DNA of 30,078 nt from Dickeya chrysanthemi NCPPB 402 (GTDB lineage Bacteria > Pseudomonadota > Gammaproteobacteria > Enterobacterales > Enterobacteriaceae): contig NZ_CM001974.1 in the NCBI RefSeq assembly GCF_000406105.1, forward strand, positions 2,529,264-2,559,341. The letters are read 5' to 3'. The translations under genes were made by a program, and so were the position numbers. The notes under the pieces were generated by a model. That model was given only the letters and a program-made list of their open reading frames with translations, was not told where the DNA came from and ran no database searches. The first letter of the stretch is position 1. Each line of letters starts with the position of its first letter. Shown one piece after another: positions 7,331 to 15,503 of this stretch.

Positions 7331-8380
7331 TTAAAACGTCGTCGTCCCGTACTGATAGCGGTAGAACCGGCGGTATTCCGGTTTTTGCGGGTTATCCGTC
7401 GACAGCGTTTTTTGCAACGATTTGCCGCCGATAAGGCCGGTAATGCCGTAGGACAACAGGCTGGTCTGTTTGTCCAGTTGGCTGATCAGGTCGGTTTTCG
7501 CGCCGGCGGCAAGCTGGTCGAGATAACCGTTTTCAATCTGGCTCAACAGGCGGGCCGATTGTTCCCAGTTGGGGTCGAACGACACCAACTGTTGCAAAAA
7601 CGCAATCGGCGCCACGCCTTTGCCCTGATACAGCGCGGAGATTTCATCCTCTTTGCTGACCGGCGCCGAATGGCGGAAACCGGCCATCACCAGCTTAGCG
7701 CGTTTGGCCGGGCCGGCCTGCTTGCCCATTTGCTCAGTAATGAAGCGATACCAGCGGGAATCAAAGGCAAAGCTGGAGCGGGCATCATAACGTGCGCTGT
7801 AGACCAGCGTGTCGAACACTTCCCGCCCGCCGAACCATTTGGTTTCCAGCTCGGCCAGGATCTGAGCGAGGGTTTTATCTTTGAGAATGGCATTAAATGC
7901 GTTGGTATCCTTGTCGGCATCCTGTTGACCCTGAACCGGGTCAACCACCACCAGTCGAATGGTTTTCGCATTGGCCCAGACGCCAGGGGCCTGATTTTGC
8001 ACCGCCAGATGATACAACTCGGCCAGAAACTCGGTTAAGCCCACTGCCGCACCGCGGCTATGCCCGCCGACCACCAGTTGATATTCCTTGAGTGTTTTCA
8101 GGTAATCCACCAGCGGGAACAGGCTATCCAGCGTTACCACGCCGGCACGGTCGTCATAACCGTTGACCTGATCATAGAGCACGCCCAGCGTTTCACTCAT
8201 ATCCACAAAGCTGCCGCCCCAATTGGCACGCTTGGCCAATGCCTGGGTTTTGGTCAACATGGCGGCGGTGCCGATGCCGTCGATAGCGACGATGGCGCTG
8301 AAACCGCTGATTTCAACGTTGGCGAGAAAATCCTGTTTAGTCGTGCCAGTGCCGCAGAACCAGATTAGTACTTTTTCCAT
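7331..8380 (-). CDS. lipase-like alpha/beta hydrolase (possible DUF2235/Tle-like relative)
   Basis: 349-residue protein with a lipase nucleophile elbow GGHSRGA (Ser108) after a predicted beta strand (YQLVV). The N-terminus is MEKVLIWFCGTGTT, and there is a conserved-looking Asp segment (RLVVVDPVQGQQD) and a possible late His (GFRHSAP). GHSRGA together with an N-terminal GTGT recalls DUF2235-type hydrolases, a group that includes type VI phospholipase effectors; this is a resemblance only. No signal peptide is seen. The start ATG 8380 has AGAGG six bases upstream; a longer frame to 8419 has none. It has its own terminator and no hrp box. It is one of three non-hrp genes inserted in the cluster. 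The substrate is unknown. Confidence 0.65.
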   Translation of the reverse strand: MEKVLIWFCGTGTTKQDFLANVEISGFSAIVAIDGIGTAAMLTKTQALAKRANWGGSFVDMSETLGVLYDQVNGYDDRAGVVTLDSLFPLVDYLKTLKEYQLVVGGHSRGAAVGLTEFLAELYHLAVQNQAPGVWANAKTIRLVVVDPVQGQQDADKDTNAFNAILKDKTLAQILAELETKWFGGREVFDTLVYSARYDARSSFAFDSRWYRFITEQMGKQAGPAKRAKLVMAGFRHSAPVSKEDEISALYQGKGVAPIAFLQQLVSFDPNWEQSARLLSQIENGYLDQLAAGAKTDLISQLDKQTSLLSYGITGLIGGKSLQKTLSTDNPQKPEYRRFYRYQYGTTTF

Positions 8381-8823
8381 AGGTAACCTCTTGGTTTTTA
8401 ATCGATTAGGTTTATACATTTCCGTCAGGCAATGTAGCGCGGCAAGCGCCTGTGGGCTGTGTGAAAACTACGTAAATTCAGGCCGTAACGATGGCGTAGG
8501 GCCTGCAACACCGCGTCCATTGCGATAACGGTTCAGGCAGCGCCAGCCTTCCAAATACCCTCTCAGCTGACTGGGCGGTGCCGAACGAGTGCAGACTACA
8601 GGATGATGCGCGCCGGTGAACGTCGCGGGGGTTGTGTGGTAGTCAGGCGGGAAAATGCGCTTGAAAAAGGGATGACGAGTAACGTAAGCGGAGAAAAACA
8701 CAGAACAGTGCCGGTCATGCCGTCGCCGATAACCTCGGGCGAAGCTGCGCCAGCGCAAGACAACCGCACATCGGCCGCCTTACACTGCCGGGCAGCCTTA
8801 TCGGGTAATCAGGAGTGATCGCC
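8381..8823. other. divergent intergenic region without recognised gene
   Basis: About 440 bases between the lipase-like gene (-) and the alpha/beta hydrolase gene (+). Short open frames occur on both strands but look like chance frames: low-complexity, Arg- and His-rich, and with no ribosome site. A TGAACC-like element near 8529 has no matching second half, so no hrp box is called. Promoters for both genes should lie here but cannot be placed with confidence. It could also contain a decayed gene, since related strains may carry an extra gene in this block. Confidence 0.5.
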
Positions 8824-9984
8824 GTGAAAACCTACCTTGAAAATGACCAACTGAATGAAAAATACCCGGCCCAGACGTTTGCGCTGCGATCGCAGGACGG
8901 GAACGCCATCCTCACCGGTCAAATCAATTATCCGCAGGCACCGACGGGCCGCTATCCGTTAATCATGCTGGTGCCCGGCAGCGGTATGCATAACCGGCAT
9001 TATCTGATTGGCGACAGCGGTTCCCAGGCGGATTTTGTCTTTACTTGTTTAGCGCAGGATTTTCTGGCCGCCGGGCTGGCCGTGTTGCGTTTTGATGGCC
9101 GTGGCGTCAAAGGTCACCTGCGCGACAAGGCGCTGGATAACCCGGAATACCTGTTCAATCGAGAGCTGGCTTACCAGCGTTTATTGATCGACGCCGCCGT
9201 CCGCCAGACCGTGACCCCGCAAAGTCAATGTGACGACCTCTATACGCTCTGCCGGTACGCCCTCGACCTGCCGCACATTGATCGCCACAATCTTATTTTG
9301 CTGGGGCATTCCGAAGGGGCGATTAACCTCAGCCGTCTGGTAGCGCGTTACCCTATCGCCGCCAAAGCGCTGATGTTGGTTTCGCCCACCTTCTCCTCCA
9401 TGAAACAGCTGATGGAATGGCAACTGATTCATCGTACCGTCACCTGGCTTAAGGCAATCCCCCATACTGGCGACCGGCTCACGCTGGAAGCGTTGAAAAA
9501 CGGATTCGGCCACAGCCCGCTGGCGTTCTTGCAACCTATCAGCAGTCTGTTGCCCTATAAGGGATATTGGGATGAAGCAGATTTCGACAGCATGACCACC
9601 AGATTGCAGGCCAGTTTCGAGCAACAGCGCGATATCACTTTACGCCATGAGGATCAGGAACCCTGGCCCGCCGATGCGCCGTTCACTCAGTCATCCTATG
9701 CCTGGTGGAAACAGTGGTATCAGAGTGAGACGCCGGAAATTGAGCATCTGGTGCAGTGTCAAAGCCGCATTATTTGCTATTTCGGCATGATGGATACGCA
9801 GGTGAATGCCGCCGCCGAAGCAGCATTATTCGAGCGCGTCAAACACCGTTTCCCGCATGTCGATATCACGCTGCTGCCGGATGTCGGGCACACCCTCGGC
9901 ATCCACGGACTGTTGGGGCCGATGACGGAATCGTGCGCCGCCCTGCTGGTACAGACGGCGCACGATATCGTGACGACGGGCTGA
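8824..9984 (+). CDS. alpha/beta hydrolase (esterase/peptidase-like)
   Basis: 386-residue soluble hydrolase with a complete apparent triad: Ser163 in GHSEG (LILLGHSEGAINLS), Asp in the FGMMDTQVN segment, and His in the LLPDVGHTLG segment near the C-terminus. An early VPGSGMHNRHY oxyanion-type loop and an RFDGRGVKGH strand-turn fit the prolyl-oligopeptidase/dienelactone-hydrolase-like group. There is no signal peptide. GTG 8824 is chosen as start because AGGAG (8811-8815) is 8 bases upstream; GTG 8815 would overlap that site. It is convergent with the lytic transglycosylase gene, with only 9 bases between the stop codons. No hrp box is seen. The substrate is unknown. Confidence 0.75.
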   Translation: MKTYLENDQLNEKYPAQTFALRSQDGNAILTGQINYPQAPTGRYPLIMLVPGSGMHNRHYLIGDSGSQADFVFTCLAQDFLAAGLAVLRFDGRGVKGHLRDKALDNPEYLFNRELAYQRLLIDAAVRQTVTPQSQCDDLYTLCRYALDLPHIDRHNLILLGHSEGAINLSRLVARYPIAAKALMLVSPTFSSMKQLMEWQLIHRTVTWLKAIPHTGDRLTLEALKNGFGHSPLAFLQPISSLLPYKGYWDEADFDSMTTRLQASFEQQRDITLRHEDQEPWPADAPFTQSSYAWWKQWYQSETPEIEHLVQCQSRIICYFGMMDTQVNAAAEAALFERVKHRFPHVDITLLPDVGHTLGIHGLLGPMTESCAALLVQTAHDIVTTG

Positions 9985-9993
9985 ATGGCGACG

Positions 9994-11301
9994 TTAATCG
10001 CAACGCAGCCTGTCAAGCAAGGCATGATCGGGGTAGCCATCCGCCGGTAACCCCTGTTGCTGCTGATAAGTCCGGATCGCCTGCGTGGTGGCGCGGCCAA
10101 TGTTGCCGTCGATAGCGCCCTGATAGCGCTGTTTTTCCTGTAGCAGAATTTGCAACGCCTCACGCTCTTTGCGTGTTAACGGCGTTTCCTGATGCGGCCA
10201 GGGTTTGAGTACCGGCGTATCCTGCCGGTAGTTATCCGATAGCAAGCCAACGGTAAGGGCGTAGGAAACGTAATTGTTATACCGCAGAATGGCGCGGAAA
10301 TTATCCGTCACCAAAAACGCCGGACCATTCTTGCCGACCGGCAGCAATATCGAGGCGTTCTCAGCAGACAGCGATGACAGATCTCTGGGTTCGGCGGCCT
10401 TCACCCCGAGCGCCTGCCAGTCGGCAACGGTTTTCTGACTATCCAAACCGGAAGCGGCATAATCAAAACCGGCGGGCAGAGTCACTTCCATCCCCCAGGG
10501 CACGCCCGCTTTCCATTTGGCCTGTTGCATATAATTGGCTACCGATGCCAGCGTATCCGGGAAAGAGGTCCAGATATCAGGGCGGCGATCGCCATCAAAA
10601 TCCACGGCGTATTGCAGGTAAGAAGTCGGTATGAACTGAGGCATCCCCATCGCTCCGGCCCAGGAGCCTTTTATCTGCTCTGGCCGCGCATCGCCGTTTT
10701 GAATCATGCGTAACGCCGCAATCAGATTCTGCCGGTTAAACGCCCGGCGATAATTGTAGTAATCCAGCGTGGCCAGCGAGCGAATGACCCCTTTGTCGCC
10801 GGTATTGGCGCCATAGTGACTTTCAATGGAGAGAAAGGCGAACAGCAATGACGGCTCCACCTGATAACGCTGATCGATGCGGGCCGTCACCTTCGCGTAC
10901 TGTTTCAGCAAGGTTTTCCCTTGCGCAATGTTATCCGGCGTCACCCGTTGTTCAAGGTAGGTCCATACCGGTGTGATCACCTCGGGCTGTTTTTGCGTGG
11001 CGGCCACCACATCGTTGTCTGGGGTCAGGTCGGCAAACGCGTTATCAAAGGTGTCCGCCGTAATTCCCTGAGAAAGGGCCTCCTGGCGCACTTTGGCTTT
11101 CCATTGTTCAAAACTTTCATCTGGCGTAGGTAGCCCTGTTGGCGTGTCAGTCACGCCGTGCGATTTCAGCAAGCCCTCAATATCGCGACATTCGCCGGGC
11201 GGAGTATGTTTGTGAGCACATGAACTTAACACGCCGGTGACGAGCAACAACACCGTCACCTTCGCCATTATTGATGAGCACCGGGTTCTGTTATTGACCA
11301 T
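9994..11301 (-). CDS. lytic murein transglycosylase, MltB family, lipoprotein
   Basis: Periplasmic muramidase that cleaves the MurNAc-GlcNAc bond of peptidoglycan. The 435-residue protein has a lipoprotein signal with lipobox LSSC (Cys28), an SLT-2 catalytic domain with the MltB-type active-site Glu160 (FLSIESHYG) and the typical GAMGMPQFIPTSY and DFDGDRRPDIW motifs. A C-terminal PG_binding_1 domain follows (about 375-435, YQGAIDGNIGRATTQAI). Start ATG 11301 is not well supported; ATG 11268 (MAKVTVLLL) would still leave a good signal peptide. It lies 242 bases after hrpE on the same strand, with no strong terminator between, so read-through from the hrpA operon is possible. Transglycosylases often help secretion machines cross the wall, so a T3SS role is plausible but unproven. 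Confidence 0.88.
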   Translation of the reverse strand: MVNNRTRCSSIMAKVTVLLLVTGVLSSCAHKHTPPGECRDIEGLLKSHGVTDTPTGLPTPDESFEQWKAKVRQEALSQGITADTFDNAFADLTPDNDVVAATQKQPEVITPVWTYLEQRVTPDNIAQGKTLLKQYAKVTARIDQRYQVEPSLLFAFLSIESHYGANTGDKGVIRSLATLDYYNYRRAFNRQNLIAALRMIQNGDARPEQIKGSWAGAMGMPQFIPTSYLQYAVDFDGDRRPDIWTSFPDTLASVANYMQQAKWKAGVPWGMEVTLPAGFDYAASGLDSQKTVADWQALGVKAAEPRDLSSLSAENASILLPVGKNGPAFLVTDNFRAILRYNNYVSYALTVGLLSDNYRQDTPVLKPWPHQETPLTRKEREALQILLQEKQRYQGAIDGNIGRATTQAIRTYQQQQGLPADGYPDHALLDRLRCD

Positions 11302-11543
11302 TCGACTATTCCATTCAGAGACAGAAAACAGCCCAAAGCAGACCCACGTGGTTGCCGGAACATTGCCGGTATATCACTCCGCGGCCCCTCTGGAATCGTT
11401 TAACTTCTCTGACAATAGTGCAACCACATACGGGAATATACAGGCGACGACTGACATAACTGTCACGGACGGCGGTTATCCGTAGTATTACATGTGCTTT
11501 GGTAACGATGCATTGCGGCCTTGCTTCGCTGTCGTCGGCATCG

Positions 11544-12146
11544 TCAGTTTAACGAGAACGTCTCCGTCTGCGGCAGCAACTGTTCTACCGCCCGCTGCCA
11601 GCTCAGGGTCATAACGCCCTGTGCGGTGATCAATTTCAGGGTATCCTGCGCCAGCGCGTCATCGTTACTCAATTTCCAGCCAAGGTGGCTATGTTCGGTC
11701 AGCCAGGCGGACACATCGGCCTGACGTTCGGGATGGCAATACAGCGTGCCGCTGCCTTCTCCGCCTTGTGTACGCAATAACTGGCGCAATAGCGCCGGGT
11801 AACGCTCTGCATCGGGTACGGTTTTAAGAAGTTGGGTCATGGCATCGTTCAGCAACTGGCTGCATTGCGATACCAGCCAGCTTTCCATTTGCTCGCGCTC
11901 CTGTTGCCAGCCGCGCAATATCTCATCCGCCTGCCGCCAGAATTGTTGCTCCGCCTGCCCGGTGGCAACGGCAATCGATTCATGCGCCTGTCGGCGTGCT
12001 TCGTCAAGCAACACATCGGCCTGTTGCCGCGCTTCTTCTATCACCGCCAGGCCGCGTTGATGTTGTTGTAATTGTTCAATCCGAATCAGTTCCGCTTCCT
12101 GCACATCCGTTCCTGCTACCAGTTTTAGGCGCCGTCTGGTCAACAT
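11544..12146 (-). CDS. hrpE: HrpE (SctL), stator protein of the T3SS ATPase
   Basis: FliH/SctL-family regulator that links the HrcN ATPase to the cytoplasmic sorting platform through HrcQ. The 200-residue protein starts MLTRRRLKLV and has a long N-terminal coiled coil, roughly residues 15-100 (rich in Gln, Glu, Ala and Arg). A globular C-terminal part follows with the family-like end LITAQGVMTLSWQRAVEQLL. GGGAG lies 7 bases upstream of the ATG. It follows hrpD after 105 bases, a wider gap than most in the operon. It is the last clear hrp gene before the interrupting block. Confidence 0.87.
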   Translation of the reverse strand: MLTRRRLKLVAGTDVQEAELIRIEQLQQHQRGLAVIEEARQQADVLLDEARRQAHESIAVATGQAEQQFWRQADEILRGWQQEREQMESWLVSQCSQLLNDAMTQLLKTVPDAERYPALLRQLLRTQGGEGSGTLYCHPERQADVSAWLTEHSHLGWKLSNDDALAQDTLKLITAQGVMTLSWQRAVEQLLPQTETFSLN

Positions 12147-12251
12147 ATCCTCTCTCCCTGATACCGATGATGCTTACATTGATAATGCCCGCCAAATAGT
12201 TTACTAGTTAAACTATTATGATATGAATTATTGCATTTGTACTTTCAGAAA

Positions 12252-12830
12252 CTACCCGGCCAGAAACGACCCGGCTGCGACTTTCCAGATAATGGCGTCG
12301 CACAAGCTGGCGATGCGGCCGGCAGGTAAGGCTTCAGCCGGCGTTTCTGCCGCGCCGTCGCACCCGTCTCGCGGGTACAACAGTTGCAGGCGTGACCAGC
12401 AGGACGCCGGAAAGCGGCTACGTAATATCACCAAGGCGTCCTGTTCCCGACGCTGGCCGAACGCCAGCGACGAGGGCAGCCACAGGCCGGGACGCAAGGC
12501 TTTCGCCAGTCGCCGGCACCAGATGGCCAGCGCGTCAGGCTGTTCACCCTCGGTTTCACGGCATACCGCTGCTATCAGCGCCAACACCTGGCGGCGTTGT
12601 TCTGCATTCAACTGCCCCAATTGCAACAGCGCGCTCTCCGGCGGCGGCGGCGCTGTCTCGACGATGCCGAGGCGATGGCGCATCGCGGTATGGTGTACCG
12701 GCGCCAGCGCCAGATCGTCTTCGCTGAACGCCACTGCCGTCAGCCAACTGGCATCCGCCTGTCGCAGGCAGCCATAACACCACCACTGAATCCAGTGCAA
12801 GGCGTCGTGAACGTCAGAGGCGCTGTGCAT
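12252..12830 (-). CDS. hrpD: HrpD (SctK), T3SS accessory protein
   Basis: 192-residue cytoplasmic protein assigned as HrpD from its place between hrcJ and hrpE; the sequence itself (MHSASDVHDALHWIQWWCYGC, then WCRRLAKALRPGLWLP) shows no catalytic motif. The family corresponds to SctK, a factor that helps assemble the sorting platform. ATG 12830 lies 2 bases after the hrcJ stop, which suggests translational coupling. A longer frame reaching 12953 would overlap hrcJ by about 120 bases and is not preferred. The protein is Cys- and Trp-rich for its size. Confidence 0.78.
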   Translation of the reverse strand: MHSASDVHDALHWIQWWCYGCLRQADASWLTAVAFSEDDLALAPVHHTAMRHRLGIVETAPPPPESALLQLGQLNAEQRRQVLALIAAVCRETEGEQPDALAIWCRRLAKALRPGLWLPSSLAFGQRREQDALVILRSRFPASCWSRLQLLYPRDGCDGAAETPAEALPAGRIASLCDAIIWKVAAGSFLAG

Positions 12831-12832
12831 AC

Positions 12833-13618
12833 TCAAGCCCCCGCGCCCGGCGGCGTCGGTTTCCTGCGCGCCAGTTGCTGCTCCCACCAGGGCTTGCCGA
12901 AACGCCAGCCCAACACGCCCGCCAGCGCCAGCGCCAGCAAACCGGCCAGCCACTGCACTTGCGTCATGGTCTGCGGCGTCAATTGAAACGGCCCCAGCGA
13001 CACCTTAGGAATATGATCTTTGTAGGGTTCCGCCGGAACAAACACGATGGCCAGGTCTTTATCGCTCTTACCGGCAAGCCCCGGAATGCTGCTGGCCACC
13101 ATGCGGCGGATACGTGGTTCGATGCTATCCGGCTCCAGCTCTGGCCGGTATTTAATGAATACCGCGGCGGATGCCGGTTGAATGGGTTCCCCCGGTGCAA
13201 TACGCTCAGGCAACACAACATGAACCCGAGCCACCAACACGCCGTCAATCTGCGTGAGTGTGGATTCCACTTCCTGAGACAAGGCATAAATGTAACGGGC
13301 ACGCTCTTCCAGCGGTGTCGAAATCACGCCGGTTTTCTGAAACACCTGACCCAGATTGGTGCGGGCCTGCCGCGGCAATCCGGCGGCGTTAAGAATATTG
13401 ACCGCCCGTTCCATATCTTTGACATCAATCAGAATGCTGACGCCGGCTTTATCCGTACGCTTTTCCGCCCCGATGTGATACCCCCCTAATGCGGCAATCA
13501 CTTCGTTGGCATCGTTTTCAGAAAGACCGCGATGGAGCTCCACGCGATCACCGCAGCCAACGATCAACATCGCCAGCAGTAGGGTCAGGAATCGGTGCAG
13601 GACGGGTTTATTCATCAT
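12833..13618 (-). CDS. hrcJ: HrcJ (SctJ), inner-membrane ring lipoprotein of the T3SS
   Basis: YscJ/FliF-family lipoprotein that forms the inner-membrane ring with HrpQ. The 261-residue protein has a lipobox LIVGC (Cys22) after a short signal. The first periplasmic ring domain follows (LHRGLSENDANEVIAAL), and then the second (DGVLVARVHVVLPE, and RIRRMVASSIPGL). Near the C-terminus is a transmembrane helix (VQWLAGLLALALAGVLGW), followed by a basic cytoplasmic tail. Two ATGs (13618, 13615) are adjacent and the ribosome site before them is weak. It is third in the hrpA operon and is followed 2 bases later by hrpD. Confidence 0.95.
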   Translation of the reverse strand: MMNKPVLHRFLTLLLAMLIVGCGDRVELHRGLSENDANEVIAALGGYHIGAEKRTDKAGVSILIDVKDMERAVNILNAAGLPRQARTNLGQVFQKTGVISTPLEERARYIYALSQEVESTLTQIDGVLVARVHVVLPERIAPGEPIQPASAAVFIKYRPELEPDSIEPRIRRMVASSIPGLAGKSDKDLAIVFVPAEPYKDHIPKVSLGPFQLTPQTMTQVQWLAGLLALALAGVLGWRFGKPWWEQQLARRKPTPPGAGA

Positions 13619-13697
13619 GGTGCCATTATTATGGGTTGATCATGATCGGGTGAATCATGACGATATTAATGATGGTCTGACTAGGTTTATCGCGAGG

Positions 13698-14066
13698 TTA
13701 TTGCAGGTTAGTCAGCTTTTCCAGACTCTGAACACTCTTGGCGACGACCTTGGCATTCAGCAGACTTTCCAGATAAAACGAAGACAACGTTCGGGTGGCA
13801 TCCATCACATCTTTGGGGTTATTGCTGTTGATGCTTTTGCCCACCTGGCGTTCCGCCTTCTGCAGCATGTTTTCCAAATTGTCGGATTTTTCCGCCAGCG
13901 CCCCGAGCCAGGCCTTATTGTCCGGCGTCGTCGGCGTTGTCGGCGCGGCAGGCTCCATCGCAGCGCTAAACCAGGTCACATCCGCTTGCGCAGGAACATC
14001 AATGCTGCGCGGTTCACCGTCGTTGATCACTCCCTGAACTTCATTGACACGGGTAATTTTCATCAT
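13698..14066 (-). CDS. hrpB: HrpB (SctI), T3SS inner-rod protein
   Basis: Predicted 122-residue inner-rod component, secreted early and needed to anchor the pilus. The start ATG 14066 (MMKITRVNEVQ) is chosen because AGAGGA is 8 bases upstream; a frame to 14102 would run into the terminator after hrpA. The C-terminal part (DVMDATRTLSSFYLESLLNAKVV) is helical, as in SctI proteins, and the middle has a Pro/Thr-rich stretch (PTTPTTPDN). It lies between hrpA and hrcJ and is expected to be expressed by read-through of the hrpA terminator. Confidence 0.87.
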   Translation of the reverse strand: MMKITRVNEVQGVINDGEPRSIDVPAQADVTWFSAAMEPAAPTTPTTPDNKAWLGALAEKSDNLENMLQKAERQVGKSINSNNPKDVMDATRTLSSFYLESLLNAKVVAKSVQSLEKLTNLQ

Positions 14067-14099
14067 GAGTCCGTTCCTCTTTGATGGATGTTCATCTGA

Positions 14100-14127
14100 C
14101 AAAAAAACCGGGGGAACTCCCCCCGGT
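14100..14127 (-). terminator. intrinsic terminator/attenuator between hrpA and hrpB
   Basis: On the minus strand ACCGGGGG (14127-14120) pairs with CCCCCGGT (14114-14107) around 5 bases, followed by seven Ts (14107-14101). It lies 21 bases after the hrpA stop and before hrpB, inside one operon. A 14-bp perfect palindrome (14125-14138) overlaps its upstream arm by 3 bases. Confidence 0.92.
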
Positions 14128-14147
14128 AGTCGACTACCTACACAACA

Positions 14148-14351
14148 TCAGAACTGAATAGCTTTGGCCGCTTTCTGCCCGGAGTTCATGGCCTTGGAGG
14201 CAGAATCCATCTGGCCGTCGGTGATTGAGCTGATAGCATCGGTTTGCACTTTCTGTGCCTGAGCAGCGGTAGTCATCGCCGTGGCCGATGCCATGGCTTT
14301 GTCCAGAGTCTGCATGCTTGCCAATGAGGCTGCGTTAGAAAGTCCCATCAT
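14148..14351 (-). CDS. hrpA: HrpA, Hrp pilus subunit
   Basis: Major pilin of the extracellular Hrp pilus. It has 67 residues, is Ala-, Ser-, Met- and Gln-rich, has no cysteine and is helical (SLASMQTLDKAMASATAMTTAAQAQ), as in other Hrp1 pilins of about 66-113 residues. It is the first gene after a hrp box. ATG 14351 has GGAG 9 bases upstream; the second ATG (14348) is adjacent. The strong terminator after it should make hrpA mRNA more abundant than the rest of the operon, fitting a structural subunit needed in thousands of copies. Confidence 0.9.
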   Translation of the reverse strand: MMGLSNAASLASMQTLDKAMASATAMTTAAQAQKVQTDAISSITDGQMDSASKAMNSGQKAAKAIQF

Positions 14352-14436
14352 GATAGATATCTCCAGTTAACAGTTAATTGATAAAGTGGTTTCGCTAATG
14401 AACTCTGCGACTTACATAGTCATCGTGTTCATAGAT

Positions 14437-14464
14437 TAAGTAGGAGATATGCGGAGGTGGTTCC
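14437..14464 (-). promoter_or_regulatory. hrp box (HrpL promoter) of hrpA operon
   Basis: On the minus strand it reads GGAACC, 15 bases, CTACTTA: one mismatch (second C to T) from the consensus, ending 86 bases before the hrpA ATG. It lies directly after the hrpS stop. Confidence 0.88.
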
Positions 14465-14519
14465 GGAAAATGTTCACTTTTTTTCCCCTGGTGGTGATAA
14501 CAGGATACAGCCCGGTAAA

Positions 14520-15503
14520 TTACAGCCCGCGAGCCGCGACATTCAGCAACTTGATGCGGTGATAAAGCGTGCGCTTGGGGATCCCAAGCTCACTGACGAC
14601 AGTATCGATACAGTGGTCATTACGCTGCAACGCTTCCTGAATCAGGAACCGCTCAATACGGCGCAGGCGCACTTTCAGCGACGTCAGCGGCGTATCCTCG
14701 CCCATTCCCTGCCCGTCGCCATCACCGGCTATCGGCACCGGCGACAAACCCAGCACCCACCGCTCGGCGGCAGCCTTCAGTTCACGAATATTGCCCGGCC
14801 AGTCGTGCATCAGCAATTGTTCCTGCATGATGACCGACACCCCCGGTACCGACAGTTTCAGGCGGGCGGCAGCATCGTGTAAGAAGCGCTGAAACAACGG
14901 CAAAATGATGTCCGTGCGTGAGCGCAGCGTCGGCAATTGAATTTTTACCGTATCCAGCCGGAAGTAAAGGTCACGTCGAAAACGCCCCTCGTTCACCAGC
15001 TTTTGCAACGGCGTCTGGGTGGCGACAATCACCCGCATATCCACCGGTTTGAATTGGGTACTGCCCAGCCGCTCAATACCGCGACTTTCCAGCACCCTCA
15101 GCATTTTTGCCTGTAACGTCAACGGCATACTGTCGATTTCATCCAAAAACAGGATGCCTTTATCTGCGGTTTCAAGGTATCCGGCACGGGACCGACTGGC
15201 GCCGGTATAAGCTCCGGAAACCACCCCGAATAACTCGCTTTCCGCCAGCGTTTCCGGTACGGCCGCGCAATTCACCGCCACCAGCGGACCGGCACAACCG
15301 GAAAGCTGATGGATGCGGCGCGCCAGCGTATCTTTTCCGGTGCCGGTTTCCCCCTCCAGTACGATATCGACATTGAGGGGCGCAATAGTGTGGATGAGAG
15401 AAGAGAGTGAGCCGTGTATATCCTCCGACTGCTGTGTTGACAAAAAATGATGCGTAGCACAATGAAGTGACTGCGAAAACTCATTGCTATTCCTTAACGT
15501 CAT
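14520..15503 (-). CDS. hrpS: HrpS, sigma-54-dependent enhancer-binding activator of hrpL
   Basis: NtrC-family AAA+ activator that remodels sigma-54 RNA polymerase at the hrpL promoter. The 327-residue protein has no receiver domain, as usual for HrpS, so it is controlled by abundance and by HrpV. Visible motifs are Walker A GETGTGKD (51-58), the sigma-54 contact loop GAYTGA (97-102, a conservative form of GAFTGA), Walker B GILFLDEID (116-124), and a C-terminal Fis-type helix-turn-helix (SELGIPKRTLYHRIKLL). ATG 15503 is chosen for AGGAG 5 bases upstream; a frame to 15533 has no ribosome site. It lies downstream of hrpX-hrpY, whose response regulator is known to activate hrpS in this group. Confidence 0.95.
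   Translation of the reverse strand: MTLRNSNEFSQSLHCATHHFLSTQQSEDIHGSLSSLIHTIAPLNVDIVLEGETGTGKDTLARRIHQLSGCAGPLVAVNCAAVPETLAESELFGVVSGAYTGASRSRAGYLETADKGILFLDEIDSMPLTLQAKMLRVLESRGIERLGSTQFKPVDMRVIVATQTPLQKLVNEGRFRRDLYFRLDTVKIQLPTLRSRTDIILPLFQRFLHDAAARLKLSVPGVSVIMQEQLLMHDWPGNIRELKAAAERWVLGLSPVPIAGDGDGQGMGEDTPLTSLKVRLRRIERFLIQEALQRNDHCIDTVVSELGIPKRTLYHRIKLLNVAARGL

Noticed and set aside
8468..8758. 96-codon open frame on the minus strand in the lipase/hydrolase gap
   Set aside because: No ribosome site, Arg/His-rich low-quality composition and no recognisable domain. It looks like a chance frame, although a decayed gene cannot be excluded.
12831..12953. Extended hrpD starting inside hrcJ
   Set aside because: The extra Gly/Ala/Arg-rich residues are a shadow of hrcJ; ATG 12830 right after the hrcJ stop is the natural coupled start.
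14635..14662. GGAACC on the plus strand inside hrpS as an antisense hrp box
   Set aside because: The second half reads GGCGCAC/GCGCACT; too many mismatches.
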